Source: Blastocatellia bacterium
GTDB lineage: Bacteria > Acidobacteriota > Blastocatellia > UBA7656 > JADIYM01
DNA length: 64,000 nucleotides
Assembly (NCBI GenBank): GCA_016705245.1
Contig: JADIYM010000001.1
Span: forward strand, 62,001 to 126,000
Reading direction: 5' to 3'
The notes beneath the pieces are model-generated. The model worked only from the letters and a program-made list of their open reading frames with translations. It ran no database searches and was not told where the DNA came from. A program made the translations under genes and the position numbers. This document shows, piece by piece, positions 17,918 through 27,195 of this stretch (its first letter is position 1; every line of letters begins with the position of its first letter).

Positions 17918-20157
17918 GCGCGGGACCGAAGCGACTGCGCGTCGAGGCCAGAGGCGCGGTTCAAGGCGTCGGATTCCGCCCTTTCGTGTTTCGAATTGCG
18001 ACCGACCTCGGGCTCCGCGGGTGGGTGCGCAACACGCCGGCCGGCGCCGACCTCGAGGTGGAGGGAGATCCACAGGCTCTCGACGAGTTCCTCGTCCGGC
18101 TGCGGTCCGAAAAGCCGGTGCTCGCGGTTTATCACGGTCTCGAGCACGCGGTTCTCGAGCCTCTTGGACTTGCCGGATTCGAGATCCTCGAGAGCGACAA
18201 CGAAGCCGCTCCCGCCGCGGTCGTCCTTCCCGACATCGCCACGTGTGCCGATTGCCTGCGCGAGGTCTTCGACCCGTCGGATCGGCGATTCAGGTATCCA
18301 TTCACGAACTGCACGAACTGCGGGCCGCGATTCTCGATCGTGCTGTCACTGCCGTGGGACCGGCCGCGCACGACGATGGCCGGGTTCCCGCTCTGCGACG
18401 ATTGTGACCGCGAGTACCACGACCCGCGAGATCGCCGTTTCCACGCGCAGCCGGTGGCGTGCCCGGTGTGCGGACCGCGGCTCGAGCTGCTCGACGGTGG
18501 CGGCTCATCGTTGGCGACGGGCGCCGCCGCTCTCGACCGGGCCTGCAAGCTGATTCGCGAAGGGCGTATCGTCGCGCTCAAGGGCCTCGGCGGATTCCAC
18601 CTCGTCTGCGACGCGCGCAGCGACGAGGCCGTGCGCCGACTGCGCGAGCGAAAGCGGCGCGAAGCCAAGCCCTTCGCCGTGATGGCGCAGTCGCTCGAGG
18701 CAGCTCGCAAACTCTGCGACCTCACGCCGATGGAAGAAGCCGCGCTCGTTTCGCCGGAAGCCCCGATCGTGCTCGCGCGATTTCGCTCCCACGGCGTCTG
18801 CGACGCGGTCGCTCCGCGCAATCCGCTTCTAGGACTGATGCTTCCATACACGCCGCTCCACCATATGCTGCTTCGCGATCTCGATTTCCCCGTCATCGCG
18901 ACGAGTGGAAACCTTTCTGACGAGCCGGTCTGCTTCGAGAACGACGAGGCGGTCGAACGGCTCTCGGGCATCGCCGATGCGTTTCTCGTTCACGACAGGC
19001 CGATCGCGCGACCGGTCGAGGATTCCGTCGCGCGCGTGATCGCTAACCGCGTCACGCTACTCAGGCGCTCGCGCGGTTATGCGCCGATGCCGGTGACGGC
19101 CCGCCGCGGACTGCGGCCGGTGCTGGCGGCCGGCGCGCACCAGAAAAACGCCGCAGCGATCGTTACGCCCGGCGGAGTCGTGCTCGGCGCGCACATTGGC
19201 GATCTGGCGACGGCCGCGTCGAGGGCGGCGCTCGATCGCGCTGCGAACGACCTCAGGCTGCTCTACGACGTCGTGCCGGAGGCCGTGGCCTGCGACGCGC
19301 ACCCGGACTACGCGTCGACGATATGGGCTCGCTCCTCGGGCCTTCCGGTTGAAACAGTTCAGCACCACGTCGCGCACGTGCTCTCGTGCATGGCGGAGAA
19401 CGACGAGGCTCCGCCCGTGCTCGGCATCGCGTGGGACGGCGCCGGGCTCGGTCCCGACGGCACGATCTGGGGCGGCGAATTCCTCCATGTGCGTGCCCCG
19501 CGGGAGTGGGAGCGCGTGGCGGCGTTTCGCGGGTTCCGATTGCCGGGCGGCGAGCGGGCGGCCCGCGAGCCGCGACGGTCCGCTCTTGGACTGGCGTTCG
19601 AAATCTACGGAGACGACATCCCGAAGGAAGTTGCTGCGATGTTCGAACCCGGTGACCTGCGCACACTGCTCTCCGCTTTGCGAGCCGGCGTGAACACGCC
19701 CAACACGTCGAGCGTCGGGCGGCTTTTCGACGCGGTAGCGGCGCTGTGCGGGCTGCGGACGACCTCGGGATTCGAGGGGCAGGCAGCGATGGAGCTCGAG
19801 TTCGCCGCGGAGTCCGACGACTCCGGCGCGGCGTATCCTGTTCCCCTCGACGGGCCGGTTCTCGACTGGGCCCCGATGATCCGGGCCATCCTCGACGACC
19901 TGCGAGGAGGCGTTGCCGTTGCCCGCATCGCGGCGTCGTTTCACAATGCGCTCGCCGGCGCCACTGTTTCCGTGGCGCGCCGGACTGGTATGGATCGAGT
20001 TGCGCTCAGCGGAGGCTGTTTCCAGAATGCCGTACTCACAACCGCTGTCGTCACGGGCCTCGAATCCGCCGGCTTCACGGTCATCCGCCACCAGCGCGTG
20101 CCGCCGAACGACGGCGGAATCGCGCTCGGCCAGGCAATCGCCGCCGGGAGCCGCTGA
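17914..20157 (+). CDS. hypF: Carbamoyltransferase HypF
   Basis: The GTG at 17914 overlaps the previous stop. The 747-residue protein has an N-terminal acylphosphatase domain (GAVQGVGFRPFVF). Two zinc-finger motifs follow (CADCLREVF...CTNCGPRFS and CDDCDREYH...CPVCGP). Next come a YrdC-like domain (KGLGGFHLVCDA...KRREAKPFAVM) and a Kae1-like C-terminal domain with HH motifs (QHHVAHVLSCMAEN, AWDGAGLGPDG, LSGGCFQN). HypF uses carbamoyl phosphate and ATP to make the thiocarbamate that becomes cyanide ligands of the Ni-Fe site. Length matches the family. Confidence 0.95.
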   Translation: MSAGPKRLRVEARGAVQGVGFRPFVFRIATDLGLRGWVRNTPAGADLEVEGDPQALDEFLVRLRSEKPVLAVYHGLEHAVLEPLGLAGFEILESDNEAAPAAVVLPDIATCADCLREVFDPSDRRFRYPFTNCTNCGPRFSIVLSLPWDRPRTTMAGFPLCDDCDREYHDPRDRRFHAQPVACPVCGPRLELLDGGGSSLATGAAALDRACKLIREGRIVALKGLGGFHLVCDARSDEAVRRLRERKRREAKPFAVMAQSLEAARKLCDLTPMEEAALVSPEAPIVLARFRSHGVCDAVAPRNPLLGLMLPYTPLHHMLLRDLDFPVIATSGNLSDEPVCFENDEAVERLSGIADAFLVHDRPIARPVEDSVARVIANRVTLLRRSRGYAPMPVTARRGLRPVLAAGAHQKNAAAIVTPGGVVLGAHIGDLATAASRAALDRAANDLRLLYDVVPEAVACDAHPDYASTIWARSSGLPVETVQHHVAHVLSCMAENDEAPPVLGIAWDGAGLGPDGTIWGGEFLHVRAPREWERVAAFRGFRLPGGERAAREPRRSALGLAFEIYGDDIPKEVAAMFEPGDLRTLLSALRAGVNTPNTSSVGRLFDAVAALCGLRTTSGFEGQAAMELEFAAESDDSGAAYPVPLDGPVLDWAPMIRAILDDLRGGVAVARIAASFHNALAGATVSVARRTGMDRVALSGGCFQNAVLTTAVVTGLESAGFTVIRHQRVPPNDGGIALGQAIAAGSR

Positions 20158-20211
20158 ATCGTGCGTGTATTGGTCAGTATCGCTCGGGCATCACTGTCGG
20201 CGACTCGACGA

Positions 20212-20301
20212 ATCAGTACCGAGAGCGGTAGCGAGCGGGTTGCTCGCGCTGCGAGCGTGCACCGTCAACCCGACCCGCTCGCTGTCGCTCGCGGTACTGA
20301 T
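20212..20301. repeat. REPIN-like pair of facing REP repeats
   Basis: The left unit (20212-20242) starts ATCAGTACCGAGAGCGGTAGCG. The right unit (20266-20301) is nearly its reverse complement and ends CGCGGTACTGAT. The two are separated by 23 bases, so the RNA or single strand can form one long hairpin. It interrupts the otherwise overlapping hyp operon between hypF and hypC. Confidence 0.7.
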
Positions 20302-20401
20302 CTGGCGACGTCGGGCGGACACAGCGGCCCTCGCTCCGCGCGTGCCGCCAACGAGCGCGGTCCAGTCGACGGTTTGAAGTCAAATAAGGGATAGTGCCCT
20401 C

Positions 20402-20647
20402 ATGTGTCTCGCCATACCCGGAAGAGTGCTGAGCGTCAGTGAGGAAGGGCCCCTCGCCCGTCGTGCGCGCGTGGATTTCGGCGGCACGGTACGAGAGACC
20501 AACCTCTCGTTGCTGCCCGAGGCGAACGCCGGTGACTGGGTGCTCGTGCACGTCGGCATCGCCCTGACGCGCATCGACGAAGACGAAGCCGGTCGTATTT
20601 TCGACGACCTGCGTCGCGCCGGCGTTCTCGCCGAGGAGGGCCTTTGA
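20402..20647 (+). CDS. hypC: Hydrogenase assembly chaperone HypC
   Basis: This 81-residue protein begins MCLAIPGRV, the invariant HypC/HupF start whose Cys2 holds the Fe(CN)2CO unit with HypD. The small barrel (VDFGGTVRETNLSLLPE, GDWVLVHVGIALTRID) follows. AAGGGA lies about 13 bases upstream of the ATG. It is the first gene after the 244-base REPIN-containing gap, and its stop overlaps the hypD start. Confidence 0.95.
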   Translation: MCLAIPGRVLSVSEEGPLARRARVDFGGTVRETNLSLLPEANAGDWVLVHVGIALTRIDEDEAGRIFDDLRRAGVLAEEGL

Positions 20648-21747
20648 GGTTCATCGACGAGTATCGGGACCCGGTTGCCGCTCGCGAGATCGCGCGGCAA
20701 CTCGGCGTCGCGGCGACCCGGCAGTGGACGCTAATGGAAGTCTGCGGCGGCCAGACGCACGCCATCGTCCGTTTCGGGATCGACGAGCTGCTTCCGCCCA
20801 GCATCCGGCTGCTGCACGGACCGGGATGTCCGGTATGCGTCACGCCGCTCGAGCTCATCGACCGCGCGCTTGCGATCGCCGCCCAGACTGGCGTGATCTT
20901 CGCATCCTTCGGCGACATGCTTCGCGTGCCCGGATCGACCGGCGACCTGCTCGGTGCGCGCGCCGCGGGCGCCGACGTCCGGATCGTGCTTTCCCCACTC
21001 GACGCGGTCGCGATCGCGCGCGCGAACCCGCAGACACACGTCGTCTTCTTTGGCGTGGGATTCGAAACGACCGCGCCGGCGACGGCACTTGCCCTCGCGC
21101 AGGCGGATCAGGAGGGCCTCGAGAACTTCTCGATGCTCGTGTCGCACGTCCTCGTGCCGCCGGCGCTCGAGACCATCCTCGCGTCGCCGGACAACCAGGT
21201 GCAGGGATTCCTCGCCGCCGGCCACGTATGCACCGTTATGGGGACGTCGGAATACGAGCCGATCGCTCGCAAGCACCGCGTGCCCATCGTCGTGACGGGA
21301 TTCGAGCCGCTCGACATTCTGCAGGGCGTCCTGATGGCCGTCACCCAGCTCGAGGAAGGCCGCGCCGAGGTCGAGAACCAGTACGCGAGAGCCGTCCGGC
21401 CCGATGGCAACACGCACGCGCGTAGGCTCATCGAGGAGGTCTTCGAAGTCGTGCCGCGAAAGTGGCGCGGCATCGGCACGATTCCGGCATCCGGATTCGG
21501 TCTGCGCGGACGGTTTCGTCGCTTCGACGCCGAGGAGCGCTTCGGTGTCTCGGCGATCGAAACGAAGGAACCTGAGGAGTGCATCAGCGGACTCGTCCTC
21601 CAGGGCATCAAGCGTCCAAACGAGTGTCCGGCATTCGGAACGCGCTGCACGCCGGAGCGCCCGCTCGGCGCGACTATGGTCTCGAGCGAGGGCGCGTGCG
21701 CGGCGTACCACCGGTATCGGCGCCCGATCGCCGCGGAGGCACGTTGA
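20644..21747 (+). CDS. hypD: Hydrogenase formation protein HypD
   Basis: A TTG at 20644 overlaps the hypC stop (TTGA). The 367-residue protein contains the conserved CGGQTHAIVRFGI and GPGCPVCVTPLELID motifs, FGDMLRVPGS, the GFETTAPATALA loop, GHVCTVMG, and a C-terminal [4Fe-4S] cysteine set (EECISGLVLQG, CPAFGTRCTPERPLGATMVSSEGACAAYH). HypD with HypC assembles the Fe(CN)2CO moiety. Confidence 0.95.
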   Translation: MRFIDEYRDPVAAREIARQLGVAATRQWTLMEVCGGQTHAIVRFGIDELLPPSIRLLHGPGCPVCVTPLELIDRALAIAAQTGVIFASFGDMLRVPGSTGDLLGARAAGADVRIVLSPLDAVAIARANPQTHVVFFGVGFETTAPATALALAQADQEGLENFSMLVSHVLVPPALETILASPDNQVQGFLAAGHVCTVMGTSEYEPIARKHRVPIVVTGFEPLDILQGVLMAVTQLEEGRAEVENQYARAVRPDGNTHARRLIEEVFEVVPRKWRGIGTIPASGFGLRGRFRRFDAEERFGVSAIETKEPEECISGLVLQGIKRPNECPAFGTRCTPERPLGATMVSSEGACAAYHRYRRPIAAEAR

Positions 21748-22790
21748 GCGACGGACTGCCCGCCTGCCCTATCCCGATCTCGGATTCACCGCGCGTCCTG
21801 ATGGCGCACGGTGGCGGCGGCCGCTTCATGCGGACGCTGATCCGCGACCTGTTCGCGGCGGCGTTCGACAATCCGCTGCTCGCGGCCGCGCACGACGGAG
21901 CGGTATTTCCGTCGCCGTCCGCCCGGCTCGCCTACACGACGGACGCGTCGGTCGTGCGACCGCTTTTCTTCCCCGGCGGCGACATCGGCCGGCTCGCCGT
22001 GTTCGGCACGGTCAACGACCTTGCGATGTGCGGAGCGCGACCTATCCACCTTTCCGCCTCGTTCATTCTCGAGGAAGGTCTTGAAATGGAGACCCTCTGG
22101 CGCGTCGTGCATTCGATGGCGGACGCGGCTCGCGAGGCCGGCGTCTCGATCGTCACCGGCGACACGAAGGTCGTCGAGCGCGGCAACGCGGACGGCGTGT
22201 ACATCAGCACGTCGGGGATTGGCGCGATCGAGCACGACCTCGCCATTGAACCGGCGTCGGTCCGTCCCGGCGACGCGATCCTGCTTTCCGGTGACGTCGG
22301 ACGGCATGGCATCGCCATCCTGGCGGCCCGTGCCGACCTGATGCTCGAGACGGCAATCGAGTCAGACTGCGCGCCGCTCCACCGAGCAGTCGCGGCTCTC
22401 GTCGAGAGCGGCGTCGACGTGCGCTGTCTGCGGGATCTCACGCGTGGCGGTCTCGCTTCCGCCGTCCTCGAGGTCGCGGAGACCGCCGGACTCGATGCCA
22501 CGATCGACGAGCGCGCGATCCCCGTCATCGAGCCCGTGCGATCCGCGTGCGAACTGCTCGGCTTCGACGCGCTCCACGTTGCGAACGAAGGCCGGTTTGC
22601 CGCGTGGGTGTCTTCGGCGGATGCGGACCGGGCCCTCGAGGTTCTGCGCGCGCAGCCGGGCTGCGTGGATGCGGTTCGTATCGGCACGGTCGGCGACACC
22701 GGCCGCGGCACCGTCGTCCTGCGGAGCGCGATCGGCACGTCGCGCATTCTCGACATGCTCAGCGGCGAGCAACTGCCGAGGATCTGCTGA
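21744..22790 (+). CDS. hypE: Carbamoyl-dehydratase HypE
   Basis: A TTG at 21744 overlaps the hypD stop. The 348-residue AIR-synthase-like protein has MAHGGGGRFM, AYTTDASVVRPLFFPGGDIG, TVNDLAMCGARP and a C-terminus ending LPRIC. Its last cysteine accepts the carbamoyl group from HypF and is dehydrated to a thiocyanate. It ends the hydrogenase cluster and converges on a - strand gene with six bases between them. No hypB follows. Confidence 0.95.
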   Translation: MSDGLPACPIPISDSPRVLMAHGGGGRFMRTLIRDLFAAAFDNPLLAAAHDGAVFPSPSARLAYTTDASVVRPLFFPGGDIGRLAVFGTVNDLAMCGARPIHLSASFILEEGLEMETLWRVVHSMADAAREAGVSIVTGDTKVVERGNADGVYISTSGIGAIEHDLAIEPASVRPGDAILLSGDVGRHGIAILAARADLMLETAIESDCAPLHRAVAALVESGVDVRCLRDLTRGGLASAVLEVAETAGLDATIDERAIPVIEPVRSACELLGFDALHVANEGRFAAWVSSADADRALEVLRAQPGCVDAVRIGTVGDTGRGTVVLRSAIGTSRILDMLSGEQLPRIC

Positions 22791-22796
22791 GGGCAA

Positions 22797-23462
22797 TCAG
22801 GTCGAGTGTGCGGCGTCGCTCGTGCTCAGGCCGCGCAGCCACCACACGCCGACGACGATCATCCAGATCGGCAGAGGATAGGCGGCGAGGCGTTCCATTC
22901 CGCCGATGCCGAGACCGAGAAAGATTTCCTCGACGAAGAGCACTGTGCTGACCGCGCCGACGATGCCGGTTATCGTCGTAAACGTCCAGATCCGCCTCCA
23001 CGGCTCGACGGTGCGGATCGCGACGCCGAGAACGGCCATTCCGAGATTGCCGCAGACGAAGTTCAGCGCCGCGCCGAGGCGATGGAGCTCGATGGACTCG
23101 TTCTCGGGGTAAAGCCCGACGAGGATGACTCCCGGGCCAGCGAGAAAGATCAGTGCCCATCCAAGCGTTCGTGCGAGGCTGAACGGAGCCGACCGGAAGA
23201 ATAGGATCGTACCGGCGATGATCTGCGCGCCGAAGAGAACGAATGAAGCGTTCATCCACGCGTGCCACGGGGAGCAGACGTACATCGCCGAGTCGAGCGG
23301 GTACGGACCGCACGTCGTGTTGCCGAGATCGCTGATGAAGTTCTCGCGCAGGCTGAACGGCGTCGTCCAGCCCAGCTGCACGATCGCCTGCGCGATGAAG
23401 AACTGGACGGCGGTGGCGCAGAGCATCGCTGCAAGCGCCGTGCTCCTGTTGCTGTGAGACAT
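22797..23462 (-). CDS. DUF998 integral membrane protein
   Basis: This 221-residue protein has six or more hydrophobic segments. It carries the DUF998 pattern, with an N-terminal FSLRENFISDLGNTTCGPYP-like loop and a YPENESIELHRLGA motif between helices. The function of DUF998 proteins is not established. The gene is convergent with hypE and monocistronic by position. Confidence 0.75.
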   Translation of the reverse strand: MSHSNRSTALAAMLCATAVQFFIAQAIVQLGWTTPFSLRENFISDLGNTTCGPYPLDSAMYVCSPWHAWMNASFVLFGAQIIAGTILFFRSAPFSLARTLGWALIFLAGPGVILVGLYPENESIELHRLGAALNFVCGNLGMAVLGVAIRTVEPWRRIWTFTTITGIVGAVSTVLFVEEIFLGLGIGGMERLAAYPLPIWMIVVGVWWLRGLSTSDAAHST

Positions 23463-23506
23463 CGGGCGATTCTCGCCGTTGCGCCTCAGGAGTCAAGGAG
23501 CGCCTT

Positions 23507-23608
23507 GTCTCTGTGACCCAGTGGCTCTGTGTCTCTGTGTGCGAAGCTCCGATGGCGATCTAGAAGAGCTTCGCACACAGAGTCACAGAGGCGCAGAGAC
23601 ACAGAGTC
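23507..23608. repeat. Intergenic stem-loop repeat, CTCTGTGTC family
   Basis: The left arm (ggctctgtgtctctgtgtgcgaagct, cited in pieces) pairs with a right arm that reads agcttcgcacacagag followed by cagagacacagag. The same words recur at 34178-34276 and 42170-42246. It lies between two - strand genes, just downstream of the SurA-like gene. Confidence 0.7.
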
Positions 23609-23636
23609 CCCGCGAGGACTGTGACCTCAGCCGCGC

Positions 23637-24314
23637 CTACTCCCCGTCGAACACCACCACTCGCGCGCGGGCCCGGGCCTCCTCGAGATACTCGTCGATG
23701 GAGCTGTTGATCTTCTCCTCGATCAGCACCTGTTCGATCCGGCGCCGCTCCGCGGCGAACGCGTCGCTGACCGCTCCGGGACTCTGGTCCGGCAGGCCCG
23801 GCTTCACCTCAGACTCGAAATACCGGACGATCTCAGGCTCCGTCACGACGACGAACGACCTGAACCGGAAATCGACGAACTTCAGGATCTGCTGTCGCTC
23901 GCGCAGGATGCCGTCGAGTCGCGGCCCCGAAAGGCCTACGAGCCGCTGCCGGCTCTCAAAACGCGTGGGGTCGTAGGCGGTATTGAAGATCTGCACGAGC
24001 TCTCCGCGAGCCGCGGCAATCTCCTCGTCCGTCACCCGCGTCGCCGGCAGCTTCGCCGCTTCCTGAATGAGAATCCTCTGATCGATGAGTGTTCGCAGCA
24101 TGAGCCGCTGCACGGCCGGGTCCCAGAACTCGGCGGGGGCGACCGCCGGATCCAGCGCGAGATTCCACAGGATGTCGCTCTGCAGGATGAGATCGCCGTT
24201 AACGTCGGCAATGGTCGCCTCGAACAGGTTCTGGCGAGCCTCGACGGGACGCAACGGCGCCAGCGCCAGCAGCACCGCCATTACCACGATCAGTCCAAGT
24301 CGAATGACGCGCAT
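23637..24314 (-). CDS. SurA-N-like periplasmic protein lacking a PPIase domain
   Basis: This 225-residue protein has a signal peptide (VMAVLLALAPLRPVEA). The remainder matches the SurA N-terminal chaperone fold: IADVNGDLILQSDILWNLAL, then LIDQRILIQEAAKLPATRVTDEEI (cited in part), with a helix-rich C-terminus. No parvulin PPIase domain is present. A strong GGGAGGAG precedes the ATG. It follows tamA by 13 bases, so it is part of an outer-membrane assembly operon. Confidence 0.75.
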   Translation of the reverse strand: MRVIRLGLIVVMAVLLALAPLRPVEARQNLFEATIADVNGDLILQSDILWNLALDPAVAPAEFWDPAVQRLMLRTLIDQRILIQEAAKLPATRVTDEEIAAARGELVQIFNTAYDPTRFESRQRLVGLSGPRLDGILRERQQILKFVDFRFRSFVVVTEPEIVRYFESEVKPGLPDQSPGAVSDAFAAERRRIEQVLIEEKINSSIDEYLEEARARARVVVFDGE

Positions 24315-24327
24315 CCTAGACTCCTCC

Positions 24328-27195
24328 CTAAAATGCCTGGCCGAAGCTCACGTGTACGGCGTAGCCCTTCGCGCCGCTCGGTCCGTTGATCAGGAACCCG
24401 ACGTCGATGCGAACCGGCCCGACAGGCGTCTCGAAACGCAGTCCTCCACCTATCGTCTCCGTGACGCGCTTGAACCGTACCTTGTCCCACGTCCTGAACA
24501 CGTTGCCGGTATCCGAGAACACCTGCCCACCAATGAGTCCCGTGATCGGGAACCTCAGCTCATTGTTGACGACTATGAGCACGTTGCCGCCAACCGGCTC
24601 GTCCGTGACCGGATCCCGTGGCCCGGCTTCCTCGAATCCGAAGCCACGAAGCGTTCGAGCGCCGCCCGAAAAGAAGCGCTCGCTTATAGGAACATCCTGG
24701 CTGGCGCCGTACGGCCGCACCGTGCCGAGTTTTGCCGCAAGGGCGTAAGTGAGCCTCGCGACCTTAGGCACCCTGTCGTAGCGCTGGTATTCGCCGAAGA
24801 ACCGCACGAACCGCGAGTTTCCGCCAAGCGCCGCCGATGCGATCTGACCGTCGAGCGAAATGAACGTACCGTCGTCCGGGTCGAACAGGTTGTTGCGCGA
24901 GTCACGGTAATACGTCGTCGAGAGCTTGCCGAGCCGAACCGGTCGATCCTCGCGCTCGAGATCGCTGGGGTTCAGATTCAAGTCGAACACGCGAACCTGC
25001 TCGAAGTTGTAGCGGAAGAAGAACCCCTCCTTGAACTCGAGCGTGTCGTGCAGCTTCTTCTGAACCTGCAGTAGCGTGGAGAACCGCAGGAGGCTGAACG
25101 CATCCTTGATCTCGCGCTCGAATCGGATTGACCGGAGCAGCGGCAGGTTACTGTCGAAAGGATTCGGGTTCGTGTAAGAGATCTGCGCGAGCTGCAATCG
25201 CTTGCTCATGCGCAAGCGGACGGCGCCGGTGTTGAGGCGACCGAACAGGTTCACGTTCGAGATCTCGAGGATGCCGCGCGGTCCGTCGTCGGTGTTGAAT
25301 CCTCCGCCGTAAACGAGCAACCACGGACTAGCTTCGATGAGGTCGATATAAACCGTCCGCAACTCGGCAAAGCCATCGCCGGCCGAGCCCGACGCCTCGG
25401 TACGAATGAGCACCTCGCGAAACGCACCGCTGTCGTAGAGGTTCTTCTCGGTCAGCCGAAGCCGGTCGAGTCGCATGACCTCGCCTTCCTTGAACTCGAG
25501 GTATTTACGGATCGACGCATCTCGCGTTCGCACGTTGCCGGTAAGAACGATCTGGCCAACGAAGGCGCGGTTGCCCTCCTCGATGGCGTAGACGACACGA
25601 ACCGTGTCGCCGTCGAGGTCGACGATGCGTGGCGCGACTTCCGCCGTGATGAATCCTTCAACCGCGTATTTCTGCATGATGCTATTCGCATCCGACTGCA
25701 GGTTTGCGGCGTCGAGCGTGGCTCCCGGCTTGAGCGCCTGCGTCGAGAGCAGCTCGTCGCGGCTGAAGATCTGATTTCCCTCGAGTACGACATCAGCGAC
25801 CGTGCTGCGGGGACCTTCCTCCACAACGAACGTTATGACCAGGTCGTCAGAATCGACAGCGACGCCGAGCCGACGCTCGACGACGGCGACCTTGCGAAAG
25901 CCGATCGCACGCATCCGCTCCTCGAGGAACGCGGCGTCACGATCGATGAGATCACGCGAAGTGAGGCCCCGGGCGAGAAAGATGAACCCGGCGGTCTTCG
26001 TCTGAAGGTCATCACGGACATCGGCAAAGCTGAGCGCCGATGTTCCCTCGATTTCGATGTCAGTGATCTTGTACCGACGTCCTCGATCGATCGAGTAGAC
26101 GACACGGCGCGCACCATCCGGCTCGGTCATCTCGACGCGGTGCGTGATGCGAGCGAAGAAGTACCCGTCGCGCTGCAGCGCATCCGCGAGCCGGCGATCC
26201 CCTTCCGAGAGCTGGAACTCGTCGAGGCCGCCCTCGGAGTAAACGGGCAGGAGTTGTTGCAGCTTGGCGTCCTTGAACTCGGCGCCCTCCACGACAACGG
26301 TCACCTTTGGTCCCGACGTCACGGCCACCGCCACCGCCACTGTGCCTCCAGCCGGATTGCGCACGAAATCGGGACGACCGACCTCGGGAGAGAGATACCC
26401 GGCGCGAAGGTAGGCTTCGCGGATCGTGACGAGATCGGCCTCGAGATCACTGATCGTGAAACGCGCGCCGGTCTTGAGCCGCAGTAGCTTCTCGACGTCC
26501 GGCGGCGATGCCCCTGTCTTGGAGATGGTGAACGTCGAGACCTTTGCCTGCTCGCCGGGTTTCACGCGGTACACCACCACCGCCCGCGTGCCGGTCGGGT
26601 CGGTCGTCGTAGTCCACGTGGCGGACGCGTCGAAGTAGCCGCGCTCGAGGAAGTAGCGAACGATCTCGTCCGCACCCGCCGCCAGTAGCGGTTCCGTGAG
26701 TCGCTGCCCGGCATCGAGCGCCGTCAATCGCCCTCTGACTTCTTCGATCTGATACGCCTCGATACCGTCGAATCGGACGGTCGCGATCCGGACGAGTGGG
26801 GTCACGCGAAACGTCAGGGCCACGGCGTCCTTTCGCACGGGGTCCGCCGACAGATCCACGCGAACCCTCGAAGCGAGGCCAGCGGCAGTCAGACGGCGGA
26901 TCGCGTCGTGGACCGCCTCGGCCTCAAGAGCATTCCCCGCCTGCACGAATTGCTCGACGACCTGCCGGACTTCGGCAGAAGCGGTGGCGCTTCCGGCGTC
27001 GATCACGACGTCAATCCGGCTGATCATCTTGCCGATCTCGTCGCGACCGGTACCGGTCGTCTGGGCCGTCGACGTGGACGCTGCAAGGCCGATGACAAGC
27101 GCGGCAAGCATCATCGGGAGCCGGGCAAACGCTCGACGCCACCCGCGCGGATGCGACACCACGCGCAGCAACTCGCTCGACCCGCATTCCGTCAT
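24328..27195 (-). CDS. tamA: TamA/BamA-family outer-membrane assembly protein
   Basis: This 955-residue protein has a signal segment (about 25-45). It continues with a long series of POTRA-like repeats up to about residue 620 and a C-terminal 16-strand-type barrel with GGARTLRGFGFEEAG (the LRGF motif) ending in FGQAF. E. coli TamA has 577 residues and three POTRAs; here roughly six or seven POTRAs fit. The start overlaps the tamB stop (ATGA). TamA with TamB moves proteins or lipids to the outer membrane. Confidence 0.85.
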   Translation of the reverse strand: MTECGSSELLRVVSHPRGWRRAFARLPMMLAALVIGLAASTSTAQTTGTGRDEIGKMISRIDVVIDAGSATASAEVRQVVEQFVQAGNALEAEAVHDAIRRLTAAGLASRVRVDLSADPVRKDAVALTFRVTPLVRIATVRFDGIEAYQIEEVRGRLTALDAGQRLTEPLLAAGADEIVRYFLERGYFDASATWTTTTDPTGTRAVVVYRVKPGEQAKVSTFTISKTGASPPDVEKLLRLKTGARFTISDLEADLVTIREAYLRAGYLSPEVGRPDFVRNPAGGTVAVAVAVTSGPKVTVVVEGAEFKDAKLQQLLPVYSEGGLDEFQLSEGDRRLADALQRDGYFFARITHRVEMTEPDGARRVVYSIDRGRRYKITDIEIEGTSALSFADVRDDLQTKTAGFIFLARGLTSRDLIDRDAAFLEERMRAIGFRKVAVVERRLGVAVDSDDLVITFVVEEGPRSTVADVVLEGNQIFSRDELLSTQALKPGATLDAANLQSDANSIMQKYAVEGFITAEVAPRIVDLDGDTVRVVYAIEEGNRAFVGQIVLTGNVRTRDASIRKYLEFKEGEVMRLDRLRLTEKNLYDSGAFREVLIRTEASGSAGDGFAELRTVYIDLIEASPWLLVYGGGFNTDDGPRGILEISNVNLFGRLNTGAVRLRMSKRLQLAQISYTNPNPFDSNLPLLRSIRFEREIKDAFSLLRFSTLLQVQKKLHDTLEFKEGFFFRYNFEQVRVFDLNLNPSDLEREDRPVRLGKLSTTYYRDSRNNLFDPDDGTFISLDGQIASAALGGNSRFVRFFGEYQRYDRVPKVARLTYALAAKLGTVRPYGASQDVPISERFFSGGARTLRGFGFEEAGPRDPVTDEPVGGNVLIVVNNELRFPITGLIGGQVFSDTGNVFRTWDKVRFKRVTETIGGGLRFETPVGPVRIDVGFLINGPSGAKGYAVHVSFGQAF

